This document shows positions 1 through 9,085 of a DNA stretch of 42,199 nt, one piece after another (position 1 is the stretch's first letter; each line of letters starts with the position of its first letter). Under the pieces are notes generated by a model, which saw nothing but the letters and a program-made list of their open reading frames with translations, made no database searches and was not told where the DNA came from. The position numbers and the translations under genes are program-made. The DNA is from Pyrinomonadaceae bacterium (GTDB taxonomy: Bacteria > Acidobacteriota > Blastocatellia > Pyrinomonadales > Pyrinomonadaceae): positions 1-42,199 of the forward strand of contig JACDEG010000002.1 in NCBI GenBank assembly GCA_013816505.1, read 5' to 3'.

Positions 1-1
1 G

Positions 2-202
2 ATTGAAGCTACCGGACAACAGTTCAGTAAGACAATCACTTTGAGCGAAGATGAAAGTGAGTCACTTAAGCGTCTCAAGACGGAAGATGAAAAGCAAACG
101 TATGTCTGTAGTCTCCCTGTTGTATGTGAACTGCTCCATGAATTAGCCATAGAAGCTGGGATTCCCCAAGTACCAACAGCAAAGACCGATGAGTCCCAAT
201 GA
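2..202 (+). CDS. C-terminal fragment of an unidentified protein (5' end outside window)
   Basis: Open frame from the window edge: IEATGQQFSKTITLSEDESESLKRLKTEDEKQTYVCSLPVVCELLHELAIEAGIPQVPTAKTDESQ*, ending 8 nt before the IS3 left end. Confidence 0.35.
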   Translation: MEATGQQFSKTITLSEDESESLKRLKTEDEKQTYVCSLPVVCELLHELAIEAGIPQVPTAKTDESQ

Positions 203-220
203 AGGCTCCATGAGGTGGTC

Positions 221-1138
221 CTAAAAAGTGCGACACAACAGTGTCTTGGCTAGTATTCCTTTCTCTGGTTTCTTGTCAAGAATTTCGCTCAACTTTTGAT
301 CTCTTTCTGCGACGTACTTCCGCTCGTACTCTTCCGGACTCATGTAACCCAAAGATGAATGTCGTCGGATGCGATTATAATATCCTTCGATGTAGTTGAA
401 GGTTTCCAACCTCGCTTCGGCCACATCTGAAAACGCTCCGCCTTCCAGTAACTCTGCTTGGTATCTGGAAAATAAACTCTCGGCAAACGCATTGTCATAG
501 CTTTCTCCGGCGCGACTCATTGATCGCCGGCATCCGGCACCCTTCAACATCTGACGAAACTTTGTTGATGCATATTGTCCACCTCGATCACTATGTACAA
601 TTGCTCCCGCCAACTTCGTTCTTCGACGCAAGGCCTTCTCAAAAGCGGTGATGATCAACTCCTCGGCCATCGTCTCGTGTACTTCCCACCCGACCATCAG
701 CCGCGAAAAAAGATCCGTCCACGTTGCCAAGTAACAAAAGCCGCCGCCTTGCAATGGCAAATATGTAATATCTCCCACTACAACTTGATTTGGTTTCTTG
801 GGCAGCACATCCATCGTCAGCAACAGGTTCTCAGAATAGCCCAGGTGATGCCTTGAATCGGTCGTGCGCGGAACGAAACTGCGAGGTTGAATGGCCCGCA
901 AGCCTTGCTTGCGCATCAACTTCCTGATTCGATGACGACCCATTGCGACCCCTTCCGCTTTCAACTCAGCCTCGCTGCGTCGTGAACCGTAACGACGTGA
1001 ATGCCGCCAAAACACCTTCGCCACGACCGCCGCATCAGGCTCCTCTTGTTCCTTTTGCTCGCCTCTGTGCAGAGAGCGATAATAAGAACTTCGATCGACA
1101 CCAACGACTTCACACAAGACCTTCACCTCGTAGCTCAC
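221..1138 (-). CDS. IS3-family transposase OrfB (integrase core domain, DDE)
   Basis: GDITYLPLQGGGFCYLATWTDLFSRLMVGW, HSDRGGQYAS, NAFAESLFSRYQAELL, FNYIEGYYNRIRRHSSLGYMSPEEYE motifs. The frame continues upstream to an A7G slippery site at about 1190-1197. Confidence 0.95.
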   Translation of the reverse strand: MSYEVKVLCEVVGVDRSSYYRSLHRGEQKEQEEPDAAVVAKVFWRHSRRYGSRRSEAELKAEGVAMGRHRIRKLMRKQGLRAIQPRSFVPRTTDSRHHLGYSENLLLTMDVLPKKPNQVVVGDITYLPLQGGGFCYLATWTDLFSRLMVGWEVHETMAEELIITAFEKALRRRTKLAGAIVHSDRGGQYASTKFRQMLKGAGCRRSMSRAGESYDNAFAESLFSRYQAELLEGGAFSDVAEARLETFNYIEGYYNRIRRHSSLGYMSPEEYERKYVAERDQKLSEILDKKPEKGILAKTLLCRTF

Positions 1139-1225
1139 CGATTCTTGCTTGACGAACTCATATCGTGCGGCTAACTCTGCCGGGAGAAAATGCTCAAGGC
1201 TTTTTTTAAAATGTCCCGCTCCATC

Positions 1226-1486
1226 TCAACCTGTCGCAGCCGCTCTTGTGAGTTCCGCCACGTCCACCTCGCCCACCGACCGAGTTGGTTTGAATTGACG
1301 TTTCCACTTGTGAAGTTGGCTCTCTGCCACCCCCAAAGCCTGCGCGACGGAACGAACCGACTGCCCGTTGTCGATCATCCTCACAGCGTCTCGCTTGAAT
1401 TGCTCATCATACTTGCGACGGTGGATGGTTGGTTGCTGTGGTTGCTTCATATGACCCCCATTATAAGACACACTCGTGTCGCTCAA
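1226..1486 (-). pseudogene. IS3-family transposase OrfA (HTH), apparently frameshifted
   Basis: RRKYDEQFKRDAVRMIDNGQSVRSVAQALGVAESQLHKWKRQF is typical OrfA. The frame ends early (TRAAATG*), while the expected coiled-coil tail RLRQVEMERDILKKALSIFSRQS* lies in another frame down to 1161. Confidence 0.75.
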
Positions 1487-1760
1487 ATCAGGACCATCTC
1501 AACAGATCCGAATCAGCGTGGCGAAACGTTGGCGAGACTCACCTGTCGGATGAATCGTGTCTTCAAACTTCGTGACTGCCAGCTCAAGTACTGGCTATTA
1601 CATTGGTCATTAAATTGCCTGTTCTCTGACACTCGTTAAGTCATGACACGAGCCCATCTGCCAGCCCCATGGTCGTCGGTCGTGGAAGTCTCCCGCTTCG
1701 CCTTTGCGCGATTGGGGATGGCGTACGCCGTGACCACAAGTCTTTTGATCGGAATTATAA

Positions 1761-3053
1761 CTACTGTTTCCTAAGCGAGAAATCATCGAGCCAGACTCTA
1801 CCGAAAACAGGACAAGGTCCGCTGCTACACCCTTGACGCTGGAGCGTTATCAGCACAGCGCTTGTGGTATCGGAAGTGTTGAACATCATTTCATACTCCA
1901 TCCAATCACTCGTGCCTTGCGGGAGTGGAGTTGATTCCGCAAGCACAAGACCATTAGCATTTGCATCAAGCACCGCGATCACAGGTGGGCCACCCGTGAC
2001 CAGTTCCTCTGAACGTGCGGCGAAGAGTAGCCTATATGAAGAGTTTGGTTCAACGAGGCCCAGTTGTGAAACAATCCGAGCTGACGGGTCAGAGGCCCCG
2101 TTGAAATCCAGCTGGAGACTCCGCGCGCCGCTTCGCCGCTCTTGAAGGTCCAAGGACGAGGTGACTCCCTGCACATCGCGCGCGAGTTGCCATCCAAACC
2201 CATGATTCTCTCGCAAGATTCTACCCTCAAAGCTGCCGTCAACAATGACGGCTACTCCGGCATCTGTTTTTGCCCCGGCGGCGCTCCGCCATACCTCGTA
2301 AGCCTCCTTGAACATGCCACCGGCAAGCAGTTCCGACATGAGGTTATTCACGTCCTCTTCGGAAGCTCCGCCCCCTCCATGGAAGAGCTCTACCGCCTCA
2401 AGCGCTTTGCCCTTCTTGGCGAAGTAACGCGCAAGCGCCAGACGCTCATCGGGAGTCTGCGGCTCAATCACCTGCCTTACAGCACCGGCATCGCCTCTTA
2501 AAGCGCTCCATGCGAGATCGATCAGTTGTGGCCAGAGTGACGGATCGCTCAAGGCTGCGCGGCGAAGTTCGGTGAAAGCTTCTCGGGAACGTCCTGTTCG
2601 AAGGAAGAGGTTGCCAAGTTGCCAGCGAGGTTGTGCGTAGAAGGGTGCCAGTCGCACCGCCTCCTTGAAAGCGGTAAGGGCGCCATCAACGTCCCCAATC
2701 TGATCGCGGTCCTGCCCGAGTTCCACCCACAGAACGTAGTCACGAGGCCGGAGCGCCACGGCGTGCTCAGTCGCCGCACCTGCTTCACTAAACATGCCCG
2801 ATTGTGCCAGTACCAACGCGCGGGCGTAATGGGCTTCCGCATCCGACGGGGTGAGCTTCACCGCCGCGTTCGCCGCATCCAACCGATTCGCCCTCACACC
2901 ATAATCGGAGAGCAGCCGCGAGGCACCTCTGCGCGCCGCGCTCCACCCGAGCCATAAGCAGACCAGAAAAGCAGCAATAGCCACGATGACAGCGACAGGT
3001 CGCACTCGGGGCAACGCCCCGATCCGGTGTAAGTCATGATGCTTCTGCGACAT
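1761..3053 (-). CDS. Tetratricopeptide repeat protein with N-terminal membrane anchor
   Basis: N-terminal TM segment (VAVIVAIAAFLVCLWLGW) and TPR-like repeats (AEAHYARALVLAQSGMFSEAGAATEHAVALRPRDYVLWVELGQ...). Confidence 0.75.
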   Translation of the reverse strand: MSQKHHDLHRIGALPRVRPVAVIVAIAAFLVCLWLGWSAARRGASRLLSDYGVRANRLDAANAAVKLTPSDAEAHYARALVLAQSGMFSEAGAATEHAVALRPRDYVLWVELGQDRDQIGDVDGALTAFKEAVRLAPFYAQPRWQLGNLFLRTGRSREAFTELRRAALSDPSLWPQLIDLAWSALRGDAGAVRQVIEPQTPDERLALARYFAKKGKALEAVELFHGGGGASEEDVNNLMSELLAGGMFKEAYEVWRSAAGAKTDAGVAVIVDGSFEGRILRENHGFGWQLARDVQGVTSSLDLQERRSGARSLQLDFNGASDPSARIVSQLGLVEPNSSYRLLFAARSEELVTGGPPVIAVLDANANGLVLAESTPLPQGTSDWMEYEMMFNTSDTTSAVLITLQRQGCSSGPCPVFGRVWLDDFSLRKQ

Positions 3054-3123
3054 TACCTTTTCGAGGCTCTCAGGATGGGTTGGAAGAAAAGACCCTGAAG
3101 ATTATTACGGCTGGACTTGCCGG

Positions 3124-3170
3124 AAAAGAATAAAAACGTGCCCTGCTGGATCCATATTCAGCAGGGCACG
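3124..3170 (-). terminator. Rho-independent terminator downstream of the FecR-like gene
   Basis: Perfect 12-bp inverted repeat CGTGCCCTGCTG (3137-3148)/CAGCAGGGCACG (3159-3170), 10-nt loop, followed on the minus strand by TTTTTATTCTTTT. Confidence 0.85.
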
Positions 3171-3199
3171 TCACGGAAAGTAAGTAACGCTAGTTTAGG

Positions 3200-3922
3200 T
3201 TATCGGCACACGGCATTTGGTCCACCAGGCACGCCCGGACTCGGATTTGCGCCACGGCGACACGGTACGGCGATCATAGCCGCAGCCACGATCTCCGTTG
3301 CCGCACCGAAAAATCCGATTGTACCGATGGTGCCTAATCCGAACAGGCCAGCTCCGTCACTGCTCGCAGCCGTCGTCGCTGCCACGCTACTGGCTCCTGC
3401 GTCAGCCGCCAATGCCGCTCCCTGTCCGACAATTGGCGCGCCGGCACCTCCTAGACAGATGTCAATCGAAATCGAAGAAGCCTCGCTGCCCTTCGTCTGC
3501 TCTGATGTCCCCTGCGGAGTATTGATCGTGCCGACGACGCCACGATTGCTCCTCAGAATAAGACAACCTTGTGTGAGATTAACGGTAATGCGCTTTGCTT
3601 CAAAAGTCAGCCTCAAAGATGTGTTCGGAGCGATGTCCACGGACCCGAGAGGGCTTAATTGCACGGTGGCTCCCACGCCGGAGGGAGATTGAATTTGCGC
3701 ACCTGAAAAGATGGTATCGCCAGACCTGGCGCTGTTGCCGTTCACGGTAATGGGATTATTACCCCGCGTGACCAGCCGGCCAGAGAGCTGATCGCCTCCT
3801 TGCCCACTATCTACATGGTTCGCGTTTGTGACCGCTAGATTCGCCTGAACGTAAGTCTGCGATGCCACTAGAGTGAGTAACAATCCGATAGCTCCGAACT
3901 GTTTTCGTCTTTGCTTTTTCAT
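3200..3922 (-). CDS. Secreted FecR-like domain protein
   Basis: Signal peptide (MKKQRRKQFGAIGLLLTLVASQTYVQA) and FecR-like stretch (NGNSARSGDTIFSGAQIQSPSGVGATVQLSPLGSVDIAPNTSLRL...GVVGTINTPQG). Confidence 0.6.
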   Translation of the reverse strand: MKKQRRKQFGAIGLLLTLVASQTYVQANLAVTNANHVDSGQGGDQLSGRLVTRGNNPITVNGNSARSGDTIFSGAQIQSPSGVGATVQLSPLGSVDIAPNTSLRLTFEAKRITVNLTQGCLILRSNRGVVGTINTPQGTSEQTKGSEASSISIDICLGGAGAPIVGQGAALAADAGASSVAATTAASSDGAGLFGLGTIGTIGFFGAATEIVAAAMIAVPCRRGANPSPGVPGGPNAVCR

Positions 3923-4093
3923 TGTCAGAATTCCTCTTTAAGATCAGCCTTATTGACGATTTACCGATGCACAACCTTGTCTACCACGCTTCGAAGCGTA
4001 TCGCCCCTCCAGTATGATCGTCAAGAACCACAAAGGTTAGTTTTTCCAATACTTCATATGCGCAAAGCACGATCCGACAGGGGCTTGGCTCTC

Positions 4094-5533
4094 TCAGGGA
4101 GAAAGCTCGACGTCGCGTAAATCAATTGTTGCGATGGCGACGAGGCAGGTCAACACGAGCGCGTTGACAGTGAAATGGAGACCGAAATCAACCAAGCTAT
4201 GCACGGCCACGCCGAACAGTCCGACGAGCGCGCCCTTGCACGCCGCGCGGCGGAAACGATCCGTTGAGCGCAAAGACGCACGTGCGCCTTTGCGCACCAA
4301 GATTAAAAACCATAAGGCGAGACCGGCTCCGACGATTCCTCCGCTCGCCAGCAGTTCCAGGTAATCATTATGCGCTTGCTGCGGCACCAAGCTGCCCGAC
4401 GCATTATGGTAGGCGGGTATCGCCGTCCAGTAACCGCCAAAGCCGACTCCGGCCACTGGATGCGCCTCAATCATACGCCAGGTCGCCTGCCACAATTCAG
4501 CACGCCCTACCCTTGACCGATCCTTAGTTACGCTTGAGCCAACTTCGTCTTTCACCGTTTCGAGACGGGCGACTAGAGGATCTCCCCCCACCCAGACCAT
4601 CCCGATGAGGATGGCTAGAAACAAGCAGGCGATGAGCGTCACGCGAAACGCAAGGGATCGCCCCCAACTGCCAAGCCCGACCACATCATCTACAGTTGCC
4701 CCCTCACGCTCAGTTTGTGACGTTGCCCAGAGCAATGCGAGGAAGAGCATCTGACTTAACATAGCAAAGATGCCGCCGCGCGAATATGAGAGAATGAGCG
4801 CGGCCCATATTGGCATTGCGACGACCAGATAGATCCGCGCCCGGTCGTGTGGCACGCCCCGCCCGGCAACGAGGCCGAGCAGGAGACCGAGTGACATCTC
4901 CATCAGAAACGCGAAATGATTTCTGTTGATGAACTGGCCATAGCCGGAATCCCGCATGAGGTAGGGGAGAACGAAGCCCGCCGCGCTGCGCTGTGTGGTC
5001 TGCCGCAGGATGCCGAAAAGGGCACTCAGCACTCCCACCCCAATCACGGTGAAGATGAGCGCACGCAGACGTCGCCTGCTGGACGTATATCGCAACAAGA
5101 GTCCTGCGGCGAGCGTGAGGGCGAGGAGATTAAAGGCGACGAGCCGAGTCTCGGATGGGTCGGCGCTGATAGCATTCCACACATCGATGCCAGCCTCGCG
5201 CGACGCCTCTCCCGGCAAAGGAAGAGTCTGAAAAAAGGTGAAACCCGCCACCACAAGAAGCGGCACAAGCAGGCGATGCTCTTTGACGAACCACGCTCCA
5301 CGCGAAAGCCCTTCGATGGCCCACAGTGCGCCGAGCACAAACACGGCGCACTCAAAGACGGCTTTCCACCAGGGTTCAACCGTACCATACGGAATGGCAG
5401 TCAAGACGATCAAAGTCAGAAGCGCGCAGAAGATTGTTCGATTGAGAAGGCTGGCGGCGCGCGCTCGTAAAGAAAGAGAAGCGGCGAACGCCGGGCGGCC
5501 TGATAGTCTTTCCTGTACCGTAGTGCTACTCAT
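4094..5533 (-). CDS. O-antigen ligase/polymerase family protein (Wzy/WaaL-like)
   Basis: Polytopic membrane protein with the typical QQAHNDYLELLASGGIVGAGLALW motif. Confidence 0.85.
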   Translation of the reverse strand: MSSTTVQERLSGRPAFAASLSLRARAASLLNRTIFCALLTLIVLTAIPYGTVEPWWKAVFECAVFVLGALWAIEGLSRGAWFVKEHRLLVPLLVVAGFTFFQTLPLPGEASREAGIDVWNAISADPSETRLVAFNLLALTLAAGLLLRYTSSRRRLRALIFTVIGVGVLSALFGILRQTTQRSAAGFVLPYLMRDSGYGQFINRNHFAFLMEMSLGLLLGLVAGRGVPHDRARIYLVVAMPIWAALILSYSRGGIFAMLSQMLFLALLWATSQTEREGATVDDVVGLGSWGRSLAFRVTLIACLFLAILIGMVWVGGDPLVARLETVKDEVGSSVTKDRSRVGRAELWQATWRMIEAHPVAGVGFGGYWTAIPAYHNASGSLVPQQAHNDYLELLASGGIVGAGLALWFLILVRKGARASLRSTDRFRRAACKGALVGLFGVAVHSLVDFGLHFTVNALVLTCLVAIATIDLRDVELSP

Positions 5534-5697
5534 TAGCCGTCAAGAAAAAACGGTTCTACTTTTAATATCAAGAGGCGAACTGCCTGCACTGAGATCAGTT
5601 CCTGAACTACCAATTCGTTACCTTCTGGCGACGCAAGGAGCAGTCCGTGGTTGATGAGCACCTCACCCGCCCGATAGCAAGTGTGTCAAATCCGGTA

Positions 5698-6888
5698 TTA
5701 ATCGAATGCGGGCTTCGGCAGCCCATTTTTATACTTCAGCACCAAACGCAGAGGCCGCACCAGGTAATAGAGAAAAGAGAGAGATGACGGCAGGGGAAGA
5801 GAAGCCCACTCTATCGGGGTGGGAGTTAGTACCTGATCGAAACAGTAGAGGGCCTTTCGGCGAAGGTATTCGATTGCCCTCAGATTAAAGAGATGCTCTT
5901 CAAAAAATCCGCCCGCCACATCGGTATCGCGCAGGAGAATACGATAAACCTGAGCGGCAAGCCTATCCATCGAGGGATCGGTTTTTATTCGTCGCGCAAG
6001 CTCACCCGGAAGCTCAACTCCGAATAGCTCGGATGCCAGGTGAAAACCCAAGAGGAGCATTCGCTCACTGCCCTGCCTGTCGGCCTGATCAATAAGCCGT
6101 TGCCAGTCCACCATTGTTGACGCACGCAGATGCGCGGCGAGGTCATAGATCATGCTCAGGAGGTGCCAGCAATGTTTGCTCCCATGCACACAAAGAAACA
6201 AGAGCATATCCTCAGCAGAGAGCGTAGCGACGATCCGACCGGCGACCGTCGTTGACTCAACTCTATTCCACACGTTTTCCGTATCAAGAGTCGCTTGAAA
6301 CCACCTGGGTGCGAGCGCCCAATGCAGATCAACGGCTACTCCTTCCACCTCGTGCCAGAACGCATGCTCGTTACGAAACCTGATCAGATCAGTTTCCTGT
6401 TCACGTGTGAGAGAGAACTGTGGGCAATAGCCATGAGAGATTAAAAGTTCGCGAGCTTTCGGGACATCCTCCGTGTGAATCAGAACGTCAAGATCACTAA
6501 ACTGCCGCAGCGCACTGTCGCCGTATGCCGAAAGCGCGAGCAAAGGGCCTTTGAATGGGACGGCCGCGATTTGATGCTCCTCAAAAAGCGCCAGAAGTTT
6601 TAGCAACTTGGCAGTCAGAAGAAGATTGCGCCGGGCATTGGCAGTGAACTGCTCGTGGAGTTGTGTGAGCGCAGCTTCAGGAACAAACGACGCGCAAGTT
6701 TCGCTCAGGCGCGCGTAGAGATGTGGCATCATCCCGTGATGGTTGGCGAGGCGAACTAAGCATTGCCAGTCCAGCCGCTGCTCTAACAGGGTGCGCAGAC
6801 GCTTGCACCCTCTGCGATGAGAGCGCATGGCGCAACAAAGCAGCAACTCGAATTCCGGTCGCATAGCGATGGTCGGGCTTTCGGTCAT
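5698..6888 (-). CDS. Nucleotidyltransferase-family protein (PF14907-like), probable lasso-peptide tailoring enzyme
   Basis: FKGPLLALSAYGDSALRQFSDLDVLIHTEDVPKARELL and AVDLHWAL motifs. Adjacent to the lasso kinase/methyltransferase genes. Confidence 0.8.
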   Translation of the reverse strand: MTESPTIAMRPEFELLLCCAMRSHRRGCKRLRTLLEQRLDWQCLVRLANHHGMMPHLYARLSETCASFVPEAALTQLHEQFTANARRNLLLTAKLLKLLALFEEHQIAAVPFKGPLLALSAYGDSALRQFSDLDVLIHTEDVPKARELLISHGYCPQFSLTREQETDLIRFRNEHAFWHEVEGVAVDLHWALAPRWFQATLDTENVWNRVESTTVAGRIVATLSAEDMLLFLCVHGSKHCWHLLSMIYDLAAHLRASTMVDWQRLIDQADRQGSERMLLLGFHLASELFGVELPGELARRIKTDPSMDRLAAQVYRILLRDTDVAGGFFEEHLFNLRAIEYLRRKALYCFDQVLTPTPIEWASLPLPSSLSFLYYLVRPLRLVLKYKNGLPKPAFD

Positions 6889-6891
6889 AAT

Positions 6892-8040
6892 CTACCGGCT
6901 GTAATTCTTAGACAATTCGCTGACGCGATTCAGAGCCTCCGGCCAGCCGATGAATTTATGAGGGAACCGCTCCGACAACGCCCGGGCGATTTCGCCGACC
7001 GAATTGTCACCGTTCATGAGCGACAGAATGAATCGGTCTATCTGACCACTCTCGTTTAGTGTCGGTACATGCGTCGTTGACTGTTTGCGTAAACGCGCAG
7101 GGGATAGTGGCACACCATAGAAAGTAGATTGCTTAAAATCAGCCTTGATCCGCGAAGAGTCTCCCTGCTCCTCGACGCGGGTCTCCCAACGCCAGATGTA
7201 GTCTTCGCCAACTAGATTAGCGTGCAGCGCGACTGATACGGTGTCGCCGTCAGCGAGCTTGACGGGCTTCAACCAAGGGAAGAAAGCATTACCGTAGATG
7301 AGTTCAGGCATGCCGGGAGCATTGGAGAACCCCACCCCTTCCACCAAGACGGTGTCAAACCAGGCGCTAATCCCATGAGCAGTTCCCGCACGCGCGACCG
7401 TCCATTTTAGTTCCGCACTGATGTTAGGGTTTTCCACTTCCGAATAGGCAAGCGTCCCCCAGCATTGCGGCTCTACCAACAATTGCTCCGGCGTCACACG
7501 CCCTTTATGCCACGTGTTAGCCGCGATCCGCTGCCCCGCCTCCATGTCGAGGCCGTAGTTGTTGTCATCCGAGTAAGCTATATGTTGCCGGTAAAGGTCT
7601 GGCGTTTCCACCACCGCCGCCCACAGGGTGTCGCGATGAGGAATTAGCTTGCCTCCGGGCGCAAGCAAACGCTGCCGGGCATCGGCAATGGAGGATATGT
7701 GGTGTTGAAACAGTGGGAGAATGCCGCGCAGGTCAGAGATGATGACATCAGCTCGCTCGGACAAAGTTACTTCAGTTGAGCTGCTTTGAATGAACTCGAT
7801 GCGCTCACTATAACCGTTGGCAGCAGCGGCCTCTCGCGCCACCTGAATGGCGTCGTCCGGCTCGACGGCGTAGACGCGGCGAGCGCCGAATTGACAAGCG
7901 AGCATCGCGAAAATGCCGGTGCCCGTGCCGATATCCAGAACAATCGAATTCGGTTCGATGACGCGGCGAAGCGCCTGCGTGTAAGCATCCATGCGCACGC
8001 TGTCGGCGATCATGCGGCCATAACTTGAAACGCTATACAT
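6892..8040 (-). CDS. PRMT-like class I SAM methyltransferase with C-terminal PqqD-like segment
   Basis: VLDIGTGTGIFAMLACQFGARRVYAVEPDD (motif I/post I) and ADVIISDLRG. C-terminus LNESGQIDRFILSLMNGDNSVGEIARALSERFP resembles PqqD/RRE folds. 8-nt overlap with the kinase gene. Confidence 0.75.
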   Translation of the reverse strand: MYSVSSYGRMIADSVRMDAYTQALRRVIEPNSIVLDIGTGTGIFAMLACQFGARRVYAVEPDDAIQVAREAAAANGYSERIEFIQSSSTEVTLSERADVIISDLRGILPLFQHHISSIADARQRLLAPGGKLIPHRDTLWAAVVETPDLYRQHIAYSDDNNYGLDMEAGQRIAANTWHKGRVTPEQLLVEPQCWGTLAYSEVENPNISAELKWTVARAGTAHGISAWFDTVLVEGVGFSNAPGMPELIYGNAFFPWLKPVKLADGDTVSVALHANLVGEDYIWRWETRVEEQGDSSRIKADFKQSTFYGVPLSPARLRKQSTTHVPTLNESGQIDRFILSLMNGDNSVGEIARALSERFPHKFIGWPEALNRVSELSKNYSR

Positions 8041-9049
8041 ATTGGCATTGCTCGGCGTCTGCGGAGGCAGGCGCGGGAGGGATTAACGCTTGGAAGTCAT
8101 CCAGAATCACTTCACACATTCTTGACAGATACGCAGGGTCTGCATGCGGCTCCACGCGTCGCAAAGGGATGTGGGCAACAACGCGACTTAACAACTCAAG
8201 CTCTCGGGCGCGCAGCGCCTTGTCCAACAGATAGTTAGTGTACGTGTTTGAAATCAGGGTGATGAGACCCGCCTGGGGGGATACATCTTCAACGCGAGGC
8301 GCTACGGAATCGCTGCGGCGCTCGCCGAGAATGTAAACGGCGGAGAGTGGCAGCGGCTGTTGTTGAAAACAATATCCTTTCAGCGTGAGGTCGAGGTAAC
8401 GTTTATCCCAAGTCGGCGTCAAGCGTGGCAATGCTTCCGCGGAGCCGTAGAGAAGGTCGACGGACGACGGCCACAGGCGCAAGCGCGGGTAACCGGGCTG
8501 CGACCCAAAAGTGTCCCCTTGATCGATGAGAGCGACTACGTCGTCAGACAACACGGGATAGCCTAATCCGGCGAAGGCCGCGGCGGTAGTCGATTTTCCC
8601 GCGCCAGCCGGCCCAAGCAGCGCAATCGCCTGACCATTGACCGCTATAGCGCTGGCGTGCAGGCAAGTAATTCCGCGCAGGCGCAAGACAAACCCCATGA
8701 CTGGTCCTAAGAGGTAGGTGGTCATATCACTGAGGGTCATGGTATCGGGCCAACTAGCCCATATCTCTTTCCCCCGCCGGTCGATGAAGAACTCAGTGCC
8801 GTCACAGTAAAGGAGACGAAAATACTCGCCGTCCGCCAGCCTCCACACAGTTAAACTGGGCTGGCCCCACCTGTCTTGATAACTGTTGGCGTACCACAAC
8901 TCTATTGCCGCTTCTGATATTTCCTTCAACCAGGGCGGCACCATTTCTATCCACACTTGCACATCGACACCGGCGGCAACCGACATCTCCACTAAGCCGG
9001 GGATGCGCTTATTGGCCTGCAATTGCAAGCCAAAAACAGAATAAATCAA
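8033..9049 (-). CDS. HPr kinase-like protein, putative lasso-peptide kinase
   Basis: Walker A GPAGAGKSTTAAAF, LSDDVVAL, HASAIAVNG. TTG start. Immediately downstream of the precursor gene. Confidence 0.85.
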   Translation of the reverse strand: MIYSVFGLQLQANKRIPGLVEMSVAAGVDVQVWIEMVPPWLKEISEAAIELWYANSYQDRWGQPSLTVWRLADGEYFRLLYCDGTEFFIDRRGKEIWASWPDTMTLSDMTTYLLGPVMGFVLRLRGITCLHASAIAVNGQAIALLGPAGAGKSTTAAAFAGLGYPVLSDDVVALIDQGDTFGSQPGYPRLRLWPSSVDLLYGSAEALPRLTPTWDKRYLDLTLKGYCFQQQPLPLSAVYILGERRSDSVAPRVEDVSPQAGLITLISNTYTNYLLDKALRARELELLSRVVAHIPLRRVEPHADPAYLSRMCEVILDDFQALIPPAPASADAEQCQYV

Positions 9050-9085
9050 AAGCTTGGTCCTAACAGTAGGGGCTTTATACCTAAG

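Larger units (their letters stand above)
211..1501 (-). mobile_element. IS3-family insertion sequence
   Basis: OrfA/OrfB transposase genes bounded by imperfect terminal inverted repeats: left TGAGGTGGTCCTAAAAAGTGCGACAC, right (revcomp) TGAGATGGTCCTGATTTGAGCGACAC. No clear target duplication seen. Confidence 0.85.

Noticed and set aside
1643-1774. 43-aa plus-strand ORF (MTRAHLPAPWSSVVEVSRFAFARLGMAYAVTTSLLIGIITTVS)
   Set aside because: Short, no motif; in the intergenic debris next to the IS3 element
5534-5697. Small minus strand ORF in the gap (VLINHGLLLASPEGNELVVQELISVQAVRLLILKVEPFFLDG) as a second lasso precursor
   Set aside because: No YxxPxL leader motif and no suitable core; probably spurious
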